Assembly (NCBI RefSeq): GCF_031323975.1
Contig: NZ_JAVIWS010000002.1
Span: 30,952-94,951, forward strand
Reading direction: 5' to 3'
Length of the DNA: 64,000 bases
From: Escherichia ruysiae
Lineage (GTDB): Bacteria > Pseudomonadota > Gammaproteobacteria > Enterobacterales > Enterobacteriaceae
The position numbers and the translations under genes are program-made. A model generated the notes under the pieces. The model was not told the origin of the DNA and did no database searches. It was given only the letters and a program-made list of their open reading frames with translations. Of the stretch, positions 23,252 through 33,323 are shown one piece after another (the first letter of the stretch is position 1; the number at the start of each line of letters is the position of its first letter).

Positions 23252-23758
23252 ATGAAATTGTATAAGTCATTGTATAGCTTTTTATTAATGTCCTCTTTTC
23301 TGCCATTATCAGCAGTGGCAGGTTCTACCGTTTGGACGGTAGGAGGTGAGCAAGGGTGGAGAGAAATCTCTGCAACCAATGACGATGGTTATACAATTAA
23401 CTTTTCTTGTGATGCTGGAGCAAGGGAAGGTTCCGAAGATCATATCGCTGGAAGAAATTTGTATGTAAGTGGAGGGAAAGAGAATGCTGATTTTTCTACA
23501 CGCGACACAATTTCTCGTAAAGCTGATGTAATTACCTTAATTGTTGGTCCGGATAGCTTTAATATTGGTACGCAAAACACTGCTCCAAATCGTAGGGAAT
23601 GGTATTCTTTTTGGAAGTCAGCGTCAGCCACAAAAGAAAAAAACATGGATGTATATATCGGATCGCGTCGAATTACATCATTCTCTCTTGATGGAATTTC
23701 AAGTATTTACAAGGAAGCTAAAAATGATGGATGTTTAAAGCAAGATAACGGTGAATAA
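23252..23758 (+). CDS. simB: Secreted Sim-cluster protein 2
   Basis: 168 aa with N-terminal signal peptide MKLYKSLYSFLLMSSFLPLSAVAG; the SD is AAAGGA. The mature part looks like a beta-sandwich (STVWTVGGEQGWREISATNDDGYTINFSCDAG... NMDVYIGSRRITSFSLDGI), similar in style to small periplasmic inhibitor-like domains, with two Cys residues. Low GC compared with the tail genes. The next gene starts inside its end. By P1 order it is simB; its own activity is unknown. Confidence 0.7.
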   Translation: MKLYKSLYSFLLMSSFLPLSAVAGSTVWTVGGEQGWREISATNDDGYTINFSCDAGAREGSEDHIAGRNLYVSGGKENADFSTRDTISRKADVITLIVGPDSFNIGTQNTAPNRREWYSFWKSASATKEKNMDVYIGSRRITSFSLDGISSIYKEAKNDGCLKQDNGE

Positions 23759-24929
23759 AGTGAAGGATATTAAAAAACTTGCACTTGGCTCAGTAAGCGA
23801 TCTCTATAATAGAGATTCAAATATTACTTGGCGTGATAATTTAAGTAAAATCAAAATGCCAGGATATACATCGGCAAGTGATTTATTAAAATCAGAATAT
23901 GCTTCTAATAATTTGGTTAGACAGTTGGCAGAACTGCAAAAAAACGCAATCATTCCATCGTATAAAGAACATATGGCAATCTTACACAAACAGTTAAGAA
24001 TATCGCGCCATGCTCAAGAACAACTTGCAAAGTTGAGTACACAAGCCTTAATTAGTGATTCTATTCTAAAACAGTTTTCGCATAGACCGAATTTGGCAGA
24101 AATAGGCAACGAGTATCGTAAACATATTGATATTTTACAGAAACAGGCTCTGGCTTTTTTCCCGCGTGATGCCAATAAATACATTCAAATGCTAAGGAAA
24201 CAGGCAGAAATTGCTATGCCGTTACGAAACCAGTTCGAGATGCTTAATAAGCAAGCTGGTTTAAATAACATGCAAGCAATACTTAATGAATTGCGACAAA
24301 ATGTAAGTCATAAGATAGATTTAAACAATGAAATAAAAGAATCATTAAAACAATATACCCTAGCGCAAAAGGCTTCATTACATCAAATAATGGAGCAAAG
24401 TCTTTCATCAATTGCACAGGCTTATGTCGAAGGTGCTATTGAAACATCTCACAACGAAAGTGATGTTCAAGACAAAGGATTAAATAAATCCAGTTCGACG
24501 TTCATTGATTCATTTAAGTCGCTCCCTCACCCGCTTCAGTTTATTATTATGTGGCTTTTAACAGAAGTGGTGCTTGGCGCTATTGCTGATTATGCAAAAG
24601 AACAAATCTTATCGCAAATACACAAGACAGAATCATATTCTGTATCCCTATATGAGGATGCACCAATATCAAAACAAAAATTAATTAAAGAAAACACAGA
24701 AATTAAGTGGGAAGATCTCAATGGTTTTAGGTTTATAACTGGTGATAACGTAAGATTACATGTCAGTCCTTCTTTAAATAGTGAAGTGATTGAATGCATT
24801 GGCAAAAACACAATTGTTGCTATTTTAGATAAAAAAGATCGCCAATGGCTTTTCGTGCAGGTTAAATCAGGGGACGAGTTTATTACTGGATGGATTACAC
24901 GAACATACACAAAGCCTCTTAAGGCTTGA
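23751..24929 (+). CDS. simC: Sim-cluster membrane protein with SH3 domain
   Basis: 392 aa, GTG start overlapping simB. Long low-GC helical N-terminus with repeated coiled-coil motifs of the type HKQLRISRHAQEQLAKLS, KHIDILQKQALAFF, MLRKQAEIAMPLRNQFEMLNKQAGL (about 75-190). One likely membrane helix lies near 265-285 (LPHPLQFIIMWLLTEVVLGAI). The C-terminal bacterial SH3 domain (about 320-392: GDNVRLHVSPSLNSEVIECIGKNTIVAIL...GWITRTYT) would then lie across the membrane, perhaps against peptidoglycan. There is no signal peptide. Positionally simC; the domain plan suggests an envelope-anchored exclusion factor. Confidence 0.7.
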   Translation: MNKVKDIKKLALGSVSDLYNRDSNITWRDNLSKIKMPGYTSASDLLKSEYASNNLVRQLAELQKNAIIPSYKEHMAILHKQLRISRHAQEQLAKLSTQALISDSILKQFSHRPNLAEIGNEYRKHIDILQKQALAFFPRDANKYIQMLRKQAEIAMPLRNQFEMLNKQAGLNNMQAILNELRQNVSHKIDLNNEIKESLKQYTLAQKASLHQIMEQSLSSIAQAYVEGAIETSHNESDVQDKGLNKSSSTFIDSFKSLPHPLQFIIMWLLTEVVLGAIADYAKEQILSQIHKTESYSVSLYEDAPISKQKLIKENTEIKWEDLNGFRFITGDNVRLHVSPSLNSEVIECIGKNTIVAILDKKDRQWLFVQVKSGDEFITGWITRTYTKPLKA

Positions 24930-25649
<720 letters not shown>

Positions 25650-25659
25650 GGGGGCTGAT

Positions 25660-26271
25660 ATGGGGCTTAATGTTGCTTCAGTAAAGTCTTATGTATCTTC
25701 GGCATTAACGACGACATTATTTGGCTCCGGCGTTGGTGAGCGGGAAGTTGGTAAGCTGACGTCAATCATCATGAACAAAATGCTGTTCGCGCAAGGATGG
25801 CAGTTCTCTGTCGAAGTTGATGGACTGGAGGGGGCAGATTTCTTTGCCAAAGATATTACCTACCACGATTACAGCATCGAATATGAAACGATTAAAATCG
25901 GCGGAGGGAATATCCTTCAGCCAACGGAGCGTTCGCCTGGGCAGATAACAATGATGGTCAGGGATACCGTTGATGGCCTCGTTTTGGACTGGTTTAAGAC
26001 GGCAAAAGGTCGGGTGATCAATCCGGACGGTACCGGGAATATACCGTCTAAATATTTGCTCAATGTGCGTATTTATCGGTTGCTGTCCTCCGGTTTAACC
26101 AAACTGGAAAATGAGATGACGGTATTCCCGGTCACTACCGGCGATGTCACCTATGCGCGGGATCAGGTTACGGAATTTAAGTCATTCCCAATGACCTTCG
26201 CATTGCACAGCACGTTTAACCAATCCTCAAGTTCTTTAGCTTCCCTTCTGGGCTTTAGTTTTTCTCTTTGA
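25660..26271 (+). CDS. tub: Tail tube protein Tub
   Basis: 203 aa. The segment QGWQFSVEVDGLEGADFFAKDITYHDYSIEYETIKIGGGNILQPTERSPGQITMMVRD fits the tail-tube beta-barrel fold of contractile phages (gp19-like), with a long loop and paired sheets. P1 Tub is the tube subunit. It precedes the tail chaperone and tape measure genes, which is the usual order in tail modules. Confidence 0.85.
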   Translation: MGLNVASVKSYVSSALTTTLFGSGVGEREVGKLTSIIMNKMLFAQGWQFSVEVDGLEGADFFAKDITYHDYSIEYETIKIGGGNILQPTERSPGQITMMVRDTVDGLVLDWFKTAKGRVINPDGTGNIPSKYLLNVRIYRLLSSGLTKLENEMTVFPVTTGDVTYARDQVTEFKSFPMTFALHSTFNQSSSSLASLLGFSFSL

Positions 26272-26285
26272 ATTAAGGAGCAAGG

Positions 26286-27167
26286 ATGCTTTTACCTCTT
26301 TTCCCGCTACCATCGCGGCCAACTGAATTGATCCAGTTCCGTCAGCCAAATATTGCTGATGCGATGCGTTTCAACTCGATAACACCGGAGGAACAAGAAC
26401 AACAGACAACGGCGTATTTAAAAGCCTTGCTGGCTGAACCCGCGAAATATGATCCCCTGACATGGACGGCGCAGGACCGGATTACCGCGTTATGGTGGAT
26501 ATTTACTGGCTCCCGTGAAACACCGGTCGAGACATTCACCTACACCTGTAAACATTGCGGTAAAGAGCATTATTACGATTGCGATATGAATGCTCTGGCT
26601 GAAGATATCCAGGTCCTGGAAGTGGAACCGTTCATTGACGATATTGAGGTGTCTGTAGAGGGCGTGCCTTATCAATGGCGTATCGTGCCGCTTGATGGTT
26701 GGGCAATGGAAATGCTGGAGATGCGCCGTGCAGCATTGCCACCTGAAGACGACGCGGAATTCAAAGAAGCGATCGTTGATTTGCGTTTTTGGGAATTCGC
26801 TTATCAGTGTGAACTTTATAACGATGTTAGCGGTACTCGTGAAGAGCAGGCTGAGCGTCGTTATGAAACGATCAAACGGATGGCCATTGATACTGAATTT
26901 ATGAAGCTGGCGGCACACATCCGACTGGCTCATGAAAAGCTCGAACATGGTTTACCGTGCTACATCGATAAAGGCGAAATGCGTCTTCGTCTCCCGCCGC
27001 ACAAATGCCCAAACCAGGATAAAAAGGAGTCCACAGAGGGTGCGTATACCCGTCTGTGGGTGCCCTTTCGGGCTACCGACTTCATTCCACAGGTGGGGAT
27101 TGAAAAGCTATCAGACCTTAGTGTCCAACCTGGTTTTGTATGGGGGTATACCGATTCAGGACGCTGA
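26286..27167 (+). CDS. pmgB: PmgB, tail assembly chaperone (frame 0 product)
   Basis: 293 aa, SD AAGGAG. The N-terminal half is followed by a zinc-ribbon-like Cys/His cluster CKHCGKEHYYDCD (about residues 94-106) and helical segments. The gene lies directly before the tape measure, where contractile and long-tailed phages encode tail chaperones with a frameshifted extension. A GGGGG run near its end leads into an open -2 frame (see next entry). P1 PmgB is listed only as morphogenetic; the chaperone role is inferred. Confidence 0.8.
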   Translation: MLLPLFPLPSRPTELIQFRQPNIADAMRFNSITPEEQEQQTTAYLKALLAEPAKYDPLTWTAQDRITALWWIFTGSRETPVETFTYTCKHCGKEHYYDCDMNALAEDIQVLEVEPFIDDIEVSVEGVPYQWRIVPLDGWAMEMLEMRRAALPPEDDAEFKEAIVDLRFWEFAYQCELYNDVSGTREEQAERRYETIKRMAIDTEFMKLAAHIRLAHEKLEHGLPCYIDKGEMRLRLPPHKCPNQDKKESTEGAYTRLWVPFRATDFIPQVGIEKLSDLSVQPGFVWGYTDSGR

Positions 27168-27237
27168 AAGGCTCACTGAATCCTATGCGTTTTTCCTGTT
27201 GGAGAAACTGGAAGAAAAACTTAAACCGAAGCGGTAG
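27142..27237 (+). CDS. Frameshift extension of PmgB (-2)
   Basis: In frame 0 the codons TGG GGG TAT (27141-27149) are six sense codons from the stop at 27165. Slipping back two bases on the G-run gives GGT ATA CCG and reads on for 30 codons to TAG at 27235. It adds GIPIQDAERLTESYAFFLLEKLEEKLKPKR, a helical basic tail ending 11 nt before sit. The fused product would be 317 aa. No good independent start precedes this tail. Same logic as the -2 shift known for Mu tail chaperones. Confidence 0.6.
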   Translation, partial: GGIPIQDAERLTESYAFFLLEKLEEKLKPKR

Positions 27238-27248
27238 GCGATAAGATC

Positions 27249-30200
27249 ATGGAAAGAAAAAACGCCAACATTGACGATGTGATAAGGACGGTTGAAACCG
27301 CCAGCGCAAAAGAGCTGGAAGAGCTTGCAGGTATTCGGGAAGCCGTTGAAGATTTGAAAGGGGGGCGAGTTGCTACAGTTGATCCTGTCTCTCGCAGTGT
27401 GTCGGCATTAAATCGCACAATCGAAAATTCCCGGCCAGACTTTGTGGCCAATGCGCCATCAGTGGACCCTATTGTTGAGGCAATGAAACGGCTTAATTTA
27501 GGGGACGTTTCTCGTGTAGTTCAGGAGGATGTTGCTCTACAGGAACCGCAGGCCAAATCAACTACGCGAAAGGGTAAAAAACGACGCAAGAAGGCTATAA
27601 CAGAAGATGTAAAGGCGCAACGGACCGAAGCAGCCGAACACGCTCGCGAAATGTTCGGTCAAAAAGGCGGTGCGCAAAAAAGCCAAAACCAACGCGATGC
27701 GCGTGGTCGTTTTATTGGAAAGTCAGGGAGTAAGGCCGCAGCGGAAGATGCCCGTGCTGAACGTGCTGAAAAGGCCAGGCGCAAAGAGGATGATGAGCGT
27801 CTAAATGCTGAATCAGGTTTATTAAAAAAACTGTCAAAAGTAGCTGAAGGCATAGGTAACCCTTCAGAGACTCGTGCCGTCGATGCGTTAGGTTATGCCG
27901 TTGCTGGTCCATTGTGGGCAGCAGGGAAGGAGCTTGGCGGGATATCAAAAGAAGTTGGTGGATCGCTTAATGGTGCCAGAAAGTCTATTGCCGATGTGAT
28001 TCGTGGCAATGACGATAACAGCCGTAGAAAAGGTTTTTTTAGGCGTAAATCGCAAAATAGTGCCGATGTCGTTCAGGTTAACACCCAAAAACGGACGGTT
28101 CAGGAACTTCAGGAGCAGACCAGCGAAATTAAAGAGGGCAATGACAAGATTCTCAGCGCCCTTGATCAGATAGCCAAAAACACCGGGAAAAAGAAGGGCG
28201 GCTTGCTGTCCAAACTATTTAGCCTGTTAGGGAAGGGGGCCGGTGGCGTCGCGTCGTTGTTAATGGGGCGTGGCATGCTGAAAAAAGCTGGAGCACTCGC
28301 TTTTGGCGCTCTGGGGGCAAAGAAACTTGTAGGAATGCTACGCGGTGGTGGCAAGAAGGCTCTCGCCCATGAAGGCGGAGATTTGGCTGCCCGGGCAGCT
28401 GGTAAACTGGGGTTAAAGGCAGTTGGTAAAGGGGCGTTACGCGCAATTCCCCTAGTCGGCACAGTGGCTGGAGGTATTTATGATGCGGTAACCGGTTGGA
28501 ATGATACAGAAGCTCAACGTCGAGCGTTTGGGCTTAAATCAGGACAAGATCCATCATTCCAGCAAAAAGCCGCTTATACGTTAGCCAATGTTCTTGATAT
28601 GGGGGGACTGGTATCTGGTATTAGCAGTGCTATTGGTGATGTTCTCAAATCACTTGGATTTGAGGATATCGGTAATATGTTGCAATCATTTTCGACGGAA
28701 AGTATTGCCCAGGCCATTGATAGTGGGATTACCAACTTAGAAACATATATTTCTAACCTTGGCGACACCATTTCTACCAAGTTCGATGATTACACAGCAA
28801 AGATTGGTGATGCTGTTTCAGCATGGTTTAGCGATACATCTAATAAGCTGCTTGAAAAGCTGGATGCCATAAAAGACTTCTTTACTGTCGATAACCTGAA
28901 ACAGGTTTTCAGTGATGCAATTGATAGTGCAATTGACTTCATTAAGAACCCAGGGAAACACATTAAAGAGGCGGCTGGTAATATTTGGGATGGGGTTAAA
29001 AATTTACCCGGTAAAGCATTAGATGCAGCGGTTGATGCCGTTAAAAATACCCCTGCGGCAATGATTGTATCAAAAATACCCAATCCGATCGGCGAGGCTA
29101 ATGCAAAAGAAATCACTCCAGAGTTAAAAGCTCCGGTTAATAGCCACCAGGAGACATCTGATTCTAAAACTGAATCCGATGCTAAACAGACTAATATTGC
29201 TACCCGCGTGATAAATGCGGCACTGGACACGGCGAAAGATAGCAATAAAACAGTTAAAGAAACTGCCAATCAGATTATCAATGCAAATGCCGTAGAAACA
29301 GGCAATAAAGCAGCGCAGACAATTGATGCTGCCCTGGGCCAGTCTGCTACAGACAGGGAGGAAGCATTAAGTGCGTATGAGATAGATAAACGTCGATTTA
29401 ACAATGGCAAAGATGTTTCTTTGCCAAAATTAAATGCTGCCGGATACCAATGGATTTCTGACAATGCCGATTATTTTGATGAGCTTGAACGTAAGTATGG
29501 GCTTGAAAAAGGGATTCTGTCAGCAGTTGCATCCGCAGAGTCTAGTGCAGGCCAGAGAACTGGAAATCCAGTAGACAAAAACGGGAAAAAACTTTCATCT
29601 GCCCTTGGGGCTTTTCAGATCACTAAAGGTACAAGGGAGGATCTTGGACTCAGCGATGCTGATGCCATGGATACACGAAAAGCCGCTGATGGTGCCGCCA
29701 GATACCTAAGTATGCTGATGAACCGTTATAACGGTGATCAGGGGCGTGCAATAGCTGCCTATCATGCTGGTATGGGGCATGTTGATAAGGGGAGAGTAGT
29801 CGCCGGTACCGGCGAATATGTTACTCGTGTCAGAGGGTATCAGCAGATGCTCAATAATGGTGCCGTTTATGGCTCTAAGGTAGAGCATAGCGCACCAGCA
29901 ATTTACGAAAAGATACCTGATAACGCCGTTATCGATCAGTCTACTAGCCTGGCATTTACCCCTGGTGATAGCCCGTTTGAGAAAGGCGGTTTGGTAGACA
30001 AAATCGGCAATGCTGTTGGCGTTAACGATCTGGTCAACAAATTTATGAATGGCCGGGGGATGCGTCGAGAAGTCGTCCAGGGAACGCTCGAAGAACGCGC
30101 ACGAGGAAAGGGAACCGCAACGGCAGCTGGCAATGTGTATGTCGATACGCCTATGCCAGTTGAAGAGGCGCGTCCGGTTGCCAACAACTCAAGTTACTTT

Positions 30201-30623
30201 GACCAGATCGGCGCACAAATGGGGATTGATGGACTATTCGATAAACTCCGCAACGCGCCGGGGATGCGGAAAAGTAATGCGCCTGAACCAGCCTCCACGT
30301 CCCAGGTGACGACTGCCGCCAACGATTTGCAGCAACCAACCGGTCGTATGCAGATAGACGGGCAGGTTATTAGTGACCTTGGCGGTTCCGGTGCCAAGCC
30401 GACAATGCAGTTGGCTGATAATACCGTTTCACTTGATGGTGAAACGAAGCGGCTGTTTGCGCAGATGACCTCATTGCTTGCCAGGATTGAAGAGCACACC
30501 AAAGACTCGGCGAAAGGCCAGGGAACTGTCGTAAAGGTCAGCACGCCTCAGCCGGGCGTTATGCGCACGGTACCACTGTCAATTGATGATCCGTTGATGA
30601 ATGACTACGCGAGAGTTGATTGA
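27249..30623 (+). CDS. sit: Tape measure protein with lytic transglycosylase, Sit
   Basis: 1124 aa. A charged coiled-coil N-terminus (lysine-rich about 95-200) and glycine/alanine hydrophobic stretches near 320-415 (LLSKLFSLLGKGAGGVASLLMG, AIPLVGTVAGGIYDAV) may insert in membranes. An SLT-type lytic transglycosylase domain lies about 735-860 (YGLEKGILSAVASAESSAGQR with catalytic Glu, GAFQIT, AIAAYHAGMGHV). It sets tail length and opens peptidoglycan for injection, as P1 Sit does. Residues about 930-960 and 997-1010 carry the GMRREVVQGTLEERARG and LRNAPGMRKSNAP strings shared with the secreted Sim protein at 22672. Confidence 0.92.
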   Translation: MERKNANIDDVIRTVETASAKELEELAGIREAVEDLKGGRVATVDPVSRSVSALNRTIENSRPDFVANAPSVDPIVEAMKRLNLGDVSRVVQEDVALQEPQAKSTTRKGKKRRKKAITEDVKAQRTEAAEHAREMFGQKGGAQKSQNQRDARGRFIGKSGSKAAAEDARAERAEKARRKEDDERLNAESGLLKKLSKVAEGIGNPSETRAVDALGYAVAGPLWAAGKELGGISKEVGGSLNGARKSIADVIRGNDDNSRRKGFFRRKSQNSADVVQVNTQKRTVQELQEQTSEIKEGNDKILSALDQIAKNTGKKKGGLLSKLFSLLGKGAGGVASLLMGRGMLKKAGALAFGALGAKKLVGMLRGGGKKALAHEGGDLAARAAGKLGLKAVGKGALRAIPLVGTVAGGIYDAVTGWNDTEAQRRAFGLKSGQDPSFQQKAAYTLANVLDMGGLVSGISSAIGDVLKSLGFEDIGNMLQSFSTESIAQAIDSGITNLETYISNLGDTISTKFDDYTAKIGDAVSAWFSDTSNKLLEKLDAIKDFFTVDNLKQVFSDAIDSAIDFIKNPGKHIKEAAGNIWDGVKNLPGKALDAAVDAVKNTPAAMIVSKIPNPIGEANAKEITPELKAPVNSHQETSDSKTESDAKQTNIATRVINAALDTAKDSNKTVKETANQIINANAVETGNKAAQTIDAALGQSATDREEALSAYEIDKRRFNNGKDVSLPKLNAAGYQWISDNADYFDELERKYGLEKGILSAVASAESSAGQRTGNPVDKNGKKLSSALGAFQITKGTREDLGLSDADAMDTRKAADGAARYLSMLMNRYNGDQGRAIAAYHAGMGHVDKGRVVAGTGEYVTRVRGYQQMLNNGAVYGSKVEHSAPAIYEKIPDNAVIDQSTSLAFTPGDSPFEKGGLVDKIGNAVGVNDLVNKFMNGRGMRREVVQGTLEERARGKGTATAAGNVYVDTPMPVEEARPVANNSSYFDQIGAQMGIDGLFDKLRNAPGMRKSNAPEPASTSQVTTAANDLQQPTGRMQIDGQVISDLGGSGAKPTMQLADNTVSLDGETKRLFAQMTSLLARIEEHTKDSAKGQGTVVKVSTPQPGVMRTVPLSIDDPLMNDYARVD

Positions 30624-30979
30624 TGGCCAACAATAACGAAATTGATCCTTTGCTGACGCTGGAGTTATCCGGCGTAAAAACGTATGAGTCCCAGGAGGAG
30701 GCCTGGGGCGCTCGTTTATATGAGTGGCTAAACACTTATCAGGGTGAGGTATACGGCGATCCGTCATGGGGCAATGTTTTACCGCAGTTTAAACACGAAC
30801 CGACCAACTTGTCGCATGTTCAAATTGCGGTTGAGGCAATGCTATTGCAAAAACTGACGGTAGATTTACCCGACATACCGATTTCTGGCTTGTCAGTAGC
30901 CGAGGGGGATGCTTTTGATAAGTTGAAAATATCCATTCTTATCAGGGATATAACTATCACACAGGACGTGGTGCTATGA
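30623..30979 (+). CDS. pmgA: PmgA, gp25-like baseplate wedge protein
   Basis: ATG at 30623 overlaps the sit stop (TGATG). The 118-aa product has the gp25/GPW-family plan: an N-terminal arm, the DPSWGNVLPQFKHEPTNLSHVQIAVEAML region (about 45-74), and a C-terminal strand for wedge contacts. gp25-like proteins start sheath polymerisation at the baseplate. It overlaps bplA (ATGA), forming a tightly coupled baseplate set pmgA-bplA-16. P1 name by order; the family assignment is mine. Confidence 0.8.
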   Translation: MANNNEIDPLLTLELSGVKTYESQEEAWGARLYEWLNTYQGEVYGDPSWGNVLPQFKHEPTNLSHVQIAVEAMLLQKLTVDLPDIPISGLSVAEGDAFDKLKISILIRDITITQDVVL

Positions 30980-32409
30980 GTAAAACAACACCGACTAAAG
31001 ACAGTATTCGCGCAGAGTTTGAAGAGCTTGTCGAGAAAGATTCATTCTGGTCGAAGTTTGTCGGCTCTCAATTTGTCTCGATGCTGACATTGTTTATTAC
31101 CCAGATTGTATACAGGTGCTTTCAGTATGCCGATGCGGCGCTGGCTGAAGGCTTTATATCGACCGCGACGCGGCGTTCCTCTATCCTGGCAGCGGCAGAA
31201 ACGAATAGTTACGTTGGTGCCAAGCCAACACCGTCATCGGGGATGGTTGAGATCACAGCCACAAGTGAAGATGCTCCAGCGGTAATCCCCAAAAACACGC
31301 CTTTAATATCTGACGACCAGTACCCTTACATGACTATGGATGTATGCAGGTTGGTTGACGGCACCGGTACGGTAGAAGTGGCGCAGTTGGAAATTCAGGA
31401 GGTGACATATACCGTTACGGCGGCCAAAGAATTTCTGGAAGTCGTATTATCAAAGGCTCTCACTGCTGTCTGCTATAAGCTGGAAGTATTCGTGACGACC
31501 GATGGTAAGACTACGCAGTGGTCTTCCAGCACTATGTTCCGGTTAGCTGGTAGTAAAAGCCAGGTCTACGTTGAGTTTTATAAACCATCCGAACAGTTAG
31601 GCGTTCGATTCGGCGATGGATTAATTGGGCAAATACCGCCGGAAGGTTCGACAATTACGCTTAAGGTCTGGTGTACCAACGGCGATATAACCTTGGTTGC
31701 TGGCCAAAATCTGACGCCTGTCGATTCTGCGGCTAATTTAGCTAACTCGATTTCAGTTAAGACAACGACACCTATAACCGCCGGTACCGATGCCGAAACA
31801 ACGGAGATCACACGTAACCGTGCACAATATTACCTTGCCTATGATGATCAGGTCGTATGGGGCGGGGACTATACGTATTTTCTGGTGCGTAACATCCCAG
31901 GCCTGTCCTGGGTAAAAGCTTGGGGTGAGGGCCAGCAAGAGAAATTAGATGGTGCTTATAATGTTAAGAATATCAATAAGATATTTATTTCAGGATGGCA
32001 TCCAAATAAAAGTCAGTCAGAGCTTGAAGAAATGATCCTGGCTGCCTTTAAGAAGGTACCGAATGAGCTGAACAAGAAATTCTCTTATAAAGAGGTCAGA
32101 AAACTACCATTTAAGATAACAATCACCGGGCGGATATCGGCAAGCCTGACCATTGAAAACGTGACCGATGAACTGACGTCGGCGCTGGAAACAAAATTCG
32201 GGCGCGACTCAGCTTTCTTTGACCCAAACCGCGTTGGTAAGTACATCCTGATTAAGAAAAAAGACGTTTGGGCGTATATCGAAACGCTTGGCTATTTCCG
32301 CGATTTTTATCTGGAGTTTGTCAAGTGGAATGAGTCCAACGGCTTTTACGATTTCGTTTATCTGGATACAGAAAACTCCACCTTTAATATTTCGTATGAG
32401 GAGGAGTGA
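30976..32409 (+). CDS. bplA: BplA, gpJ-like baseplate protein
   Basis: 477 aa, typical of baseplate J/gp47-type proteins: helical N-terminus (FEELVEKDSFWSKFVGSQFVSMLTLFITQIVYRCFQYADAALAEGFISTATRRSSILAAA), then beta domains with GMVEITATSEDAPAVIPKNTPLISDDQYPYMT, GVRFGDGLIGQIPPEGSTITLKVWCTNG and VRNIPGLSWVKAWGEGQ. These proteins form the iris of the baseplate wedge. It overlaps its neighbours by 4 nt and 1 nt, so it is translationally coupled. Confidence 0.85.
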   Translation: MSKTTPTKDSIRAEFEELVEKDSFWSKFVGSQFVSMLTLFITQIVYRCFQYADAALAEGFISTATRRSSILAAAETNSYVGAKPTPSSGMVEITATSEDAPAVIPKNTPLISDDQYPYMTMDVCRLVDGTGTVEVAQLEIQEVTYTVTAAKEFLEVVLSKALTAVCYKLEVFVTTDGKTTQWSSSTMFRLAGSKSQVYVEFYKPSEQLGVRFGDGLIGQIPPEGSTITLKVWCTNGDITLVAGQNLTPVDSAANLANSISVKTTTPITAGTDAETTEITRNRAQYYLAYDDQVVWGGDYTYFLVRNIPGLSWVKAWGEGQQEKLDGAYNVKNINKIFISGWHPNKSQSELEEMILAAFKKVPNELNKKFSYKEVRKLPFKITITGRISASLTIENVTDELTSALETKFGRDSAFFDPNRVGKYILIKKKDVWAYIETLGYFRDFYLEFVKWNESNGFYDFVYLDTENSTFNISYEEE

Positions 32410-33245
32410 TGCAACGTTCCTGGTTTAATAACCGGCTTACATCAGCTAAGCAAAAGTCATTGCTCTATAAATCATTGGCTGATTTGGTTCAGTCTATGAT
32501 GGACACTTTTGTTGACCCATGGTTGGAGCGAATTACCAACCGGAAGTCTATTTTCTCCATGAGCAAGGAGGATCTGGAGACCAGGACAAATGAACTTGGC
32601 CAGTTCTTTACTATCAGAACGTCGAATTCGTCTTCCGTACCAATGCTGTTACAACAGCGGCTTGACGAGATCCACTTTAAGGGGACTGAACGCCCTATAA
32701 ACCAGACCATTTACCGCGAATTTAACGGTATTTCTGTTTTATGGGATCCGATATATGCCCCGGTGGACCTTGAACGTCATCCCTATGGCACGGTCCTGAT
32801 TCCAGAAAGCACACTGGAAACCACCGGCGGCACATTCGGCGAGATGTTTCTGACTTCCAGAGGGATGATCAGTATTCCCATAAACGACCTGGCCCGGACA
32901 ATGGGAATTACCGGCACGATAGATCAGTCCGCAATCACAGAAGAAATTCTCAGAAAGTTTAATCAGTTCGTAAAGCCTCTACTACCACTGCATATAGTGT
33001 TTGATGGGCTTACGCTCTATTTGTCGGTTGTTGTGAATGAACAGGCCGACATGATCACTTTGAACGAGATTTCTGATACTGAAAAAGCGTACTGCTGGTT
33101 TGAAACTTCGGATACAACTTCGCTTACTGGAGTTACGTCGATTAGTGCCCCGATCACCGCAACGCCGGGCGGCACTATTGTGAAAGCAACACCTACGTTT
33201 GATCGCACCCGTGCAGATGATTTGTTGCTGGATGGCGATGCCTGA
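32409..33245 (+). CDS. 16: gp16, baseplate/tail fibre connector
   Basis: 278 aa from ATG 32409 (SD GAGGAGG); GTG at 32406 is possible. Position after gpW- and gpJ-like genes and before fibre genes is that of gpI/gp53-type wedge proteins. Visible features are an N-terminal helical part (LTSAKQKSLLYKSLADLVQSMMDTFVDPWLERITN) and an extended region reading GISVLWDPIYAPVDLERHPYGTVLIPESTLE. A GC-rich hairpin (33251-33271) and the late promoter for R follow. Gene 16 of P1 is needed for infectious particles. Confidence 0.78.
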   Translation: MQRSWFNNRLTSAKQKSLLYKSLADLVQSMMDTFVDPWLERITNRKSIFSMSKEDLETRTNELGQFFTIRTSNSSSVPMLLQQRLDEIHFKGTERPINQTIYREFNGISVLWDPIYAPVDLERHPYGTVLIPESTLETTGGTFGEMFLTSRGMISIPINDLARTMGITGTIDQSAITEEILRKFNQFVKPLLPLHIVFDGLTLYLSVVVNEQADMITLNEISDTEKAYCWFETSDTTSLTGVTSISAPITATPGGTIVKATPTFDRTRADDLLLDGDA

Positions 33246-33272
33246 CAATCACCCCGTCCGCCGGGCGGGGTG

Positions 33273-33293
33273 ACAAGTGACTTCTCTTACAAT
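33273..33293 (+). promoter_or_regulatory. Late promoter for R-S-U
   Basis: ACAAGTGACTT (33273-33283), 4 nt, -10 TACAAT (33288-33293). It directly precedes R and drives the tail fibre operon. Confidence 0.82.
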
Positions 33294-33323
33294 GAGGCTT
33301 CACAACATTGATTAGGGAAAATC

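Noticed and set aside
23440..23738. Extra frames inside simB
   Set aside because: Shadows of a gene with signal peptide and good SD.
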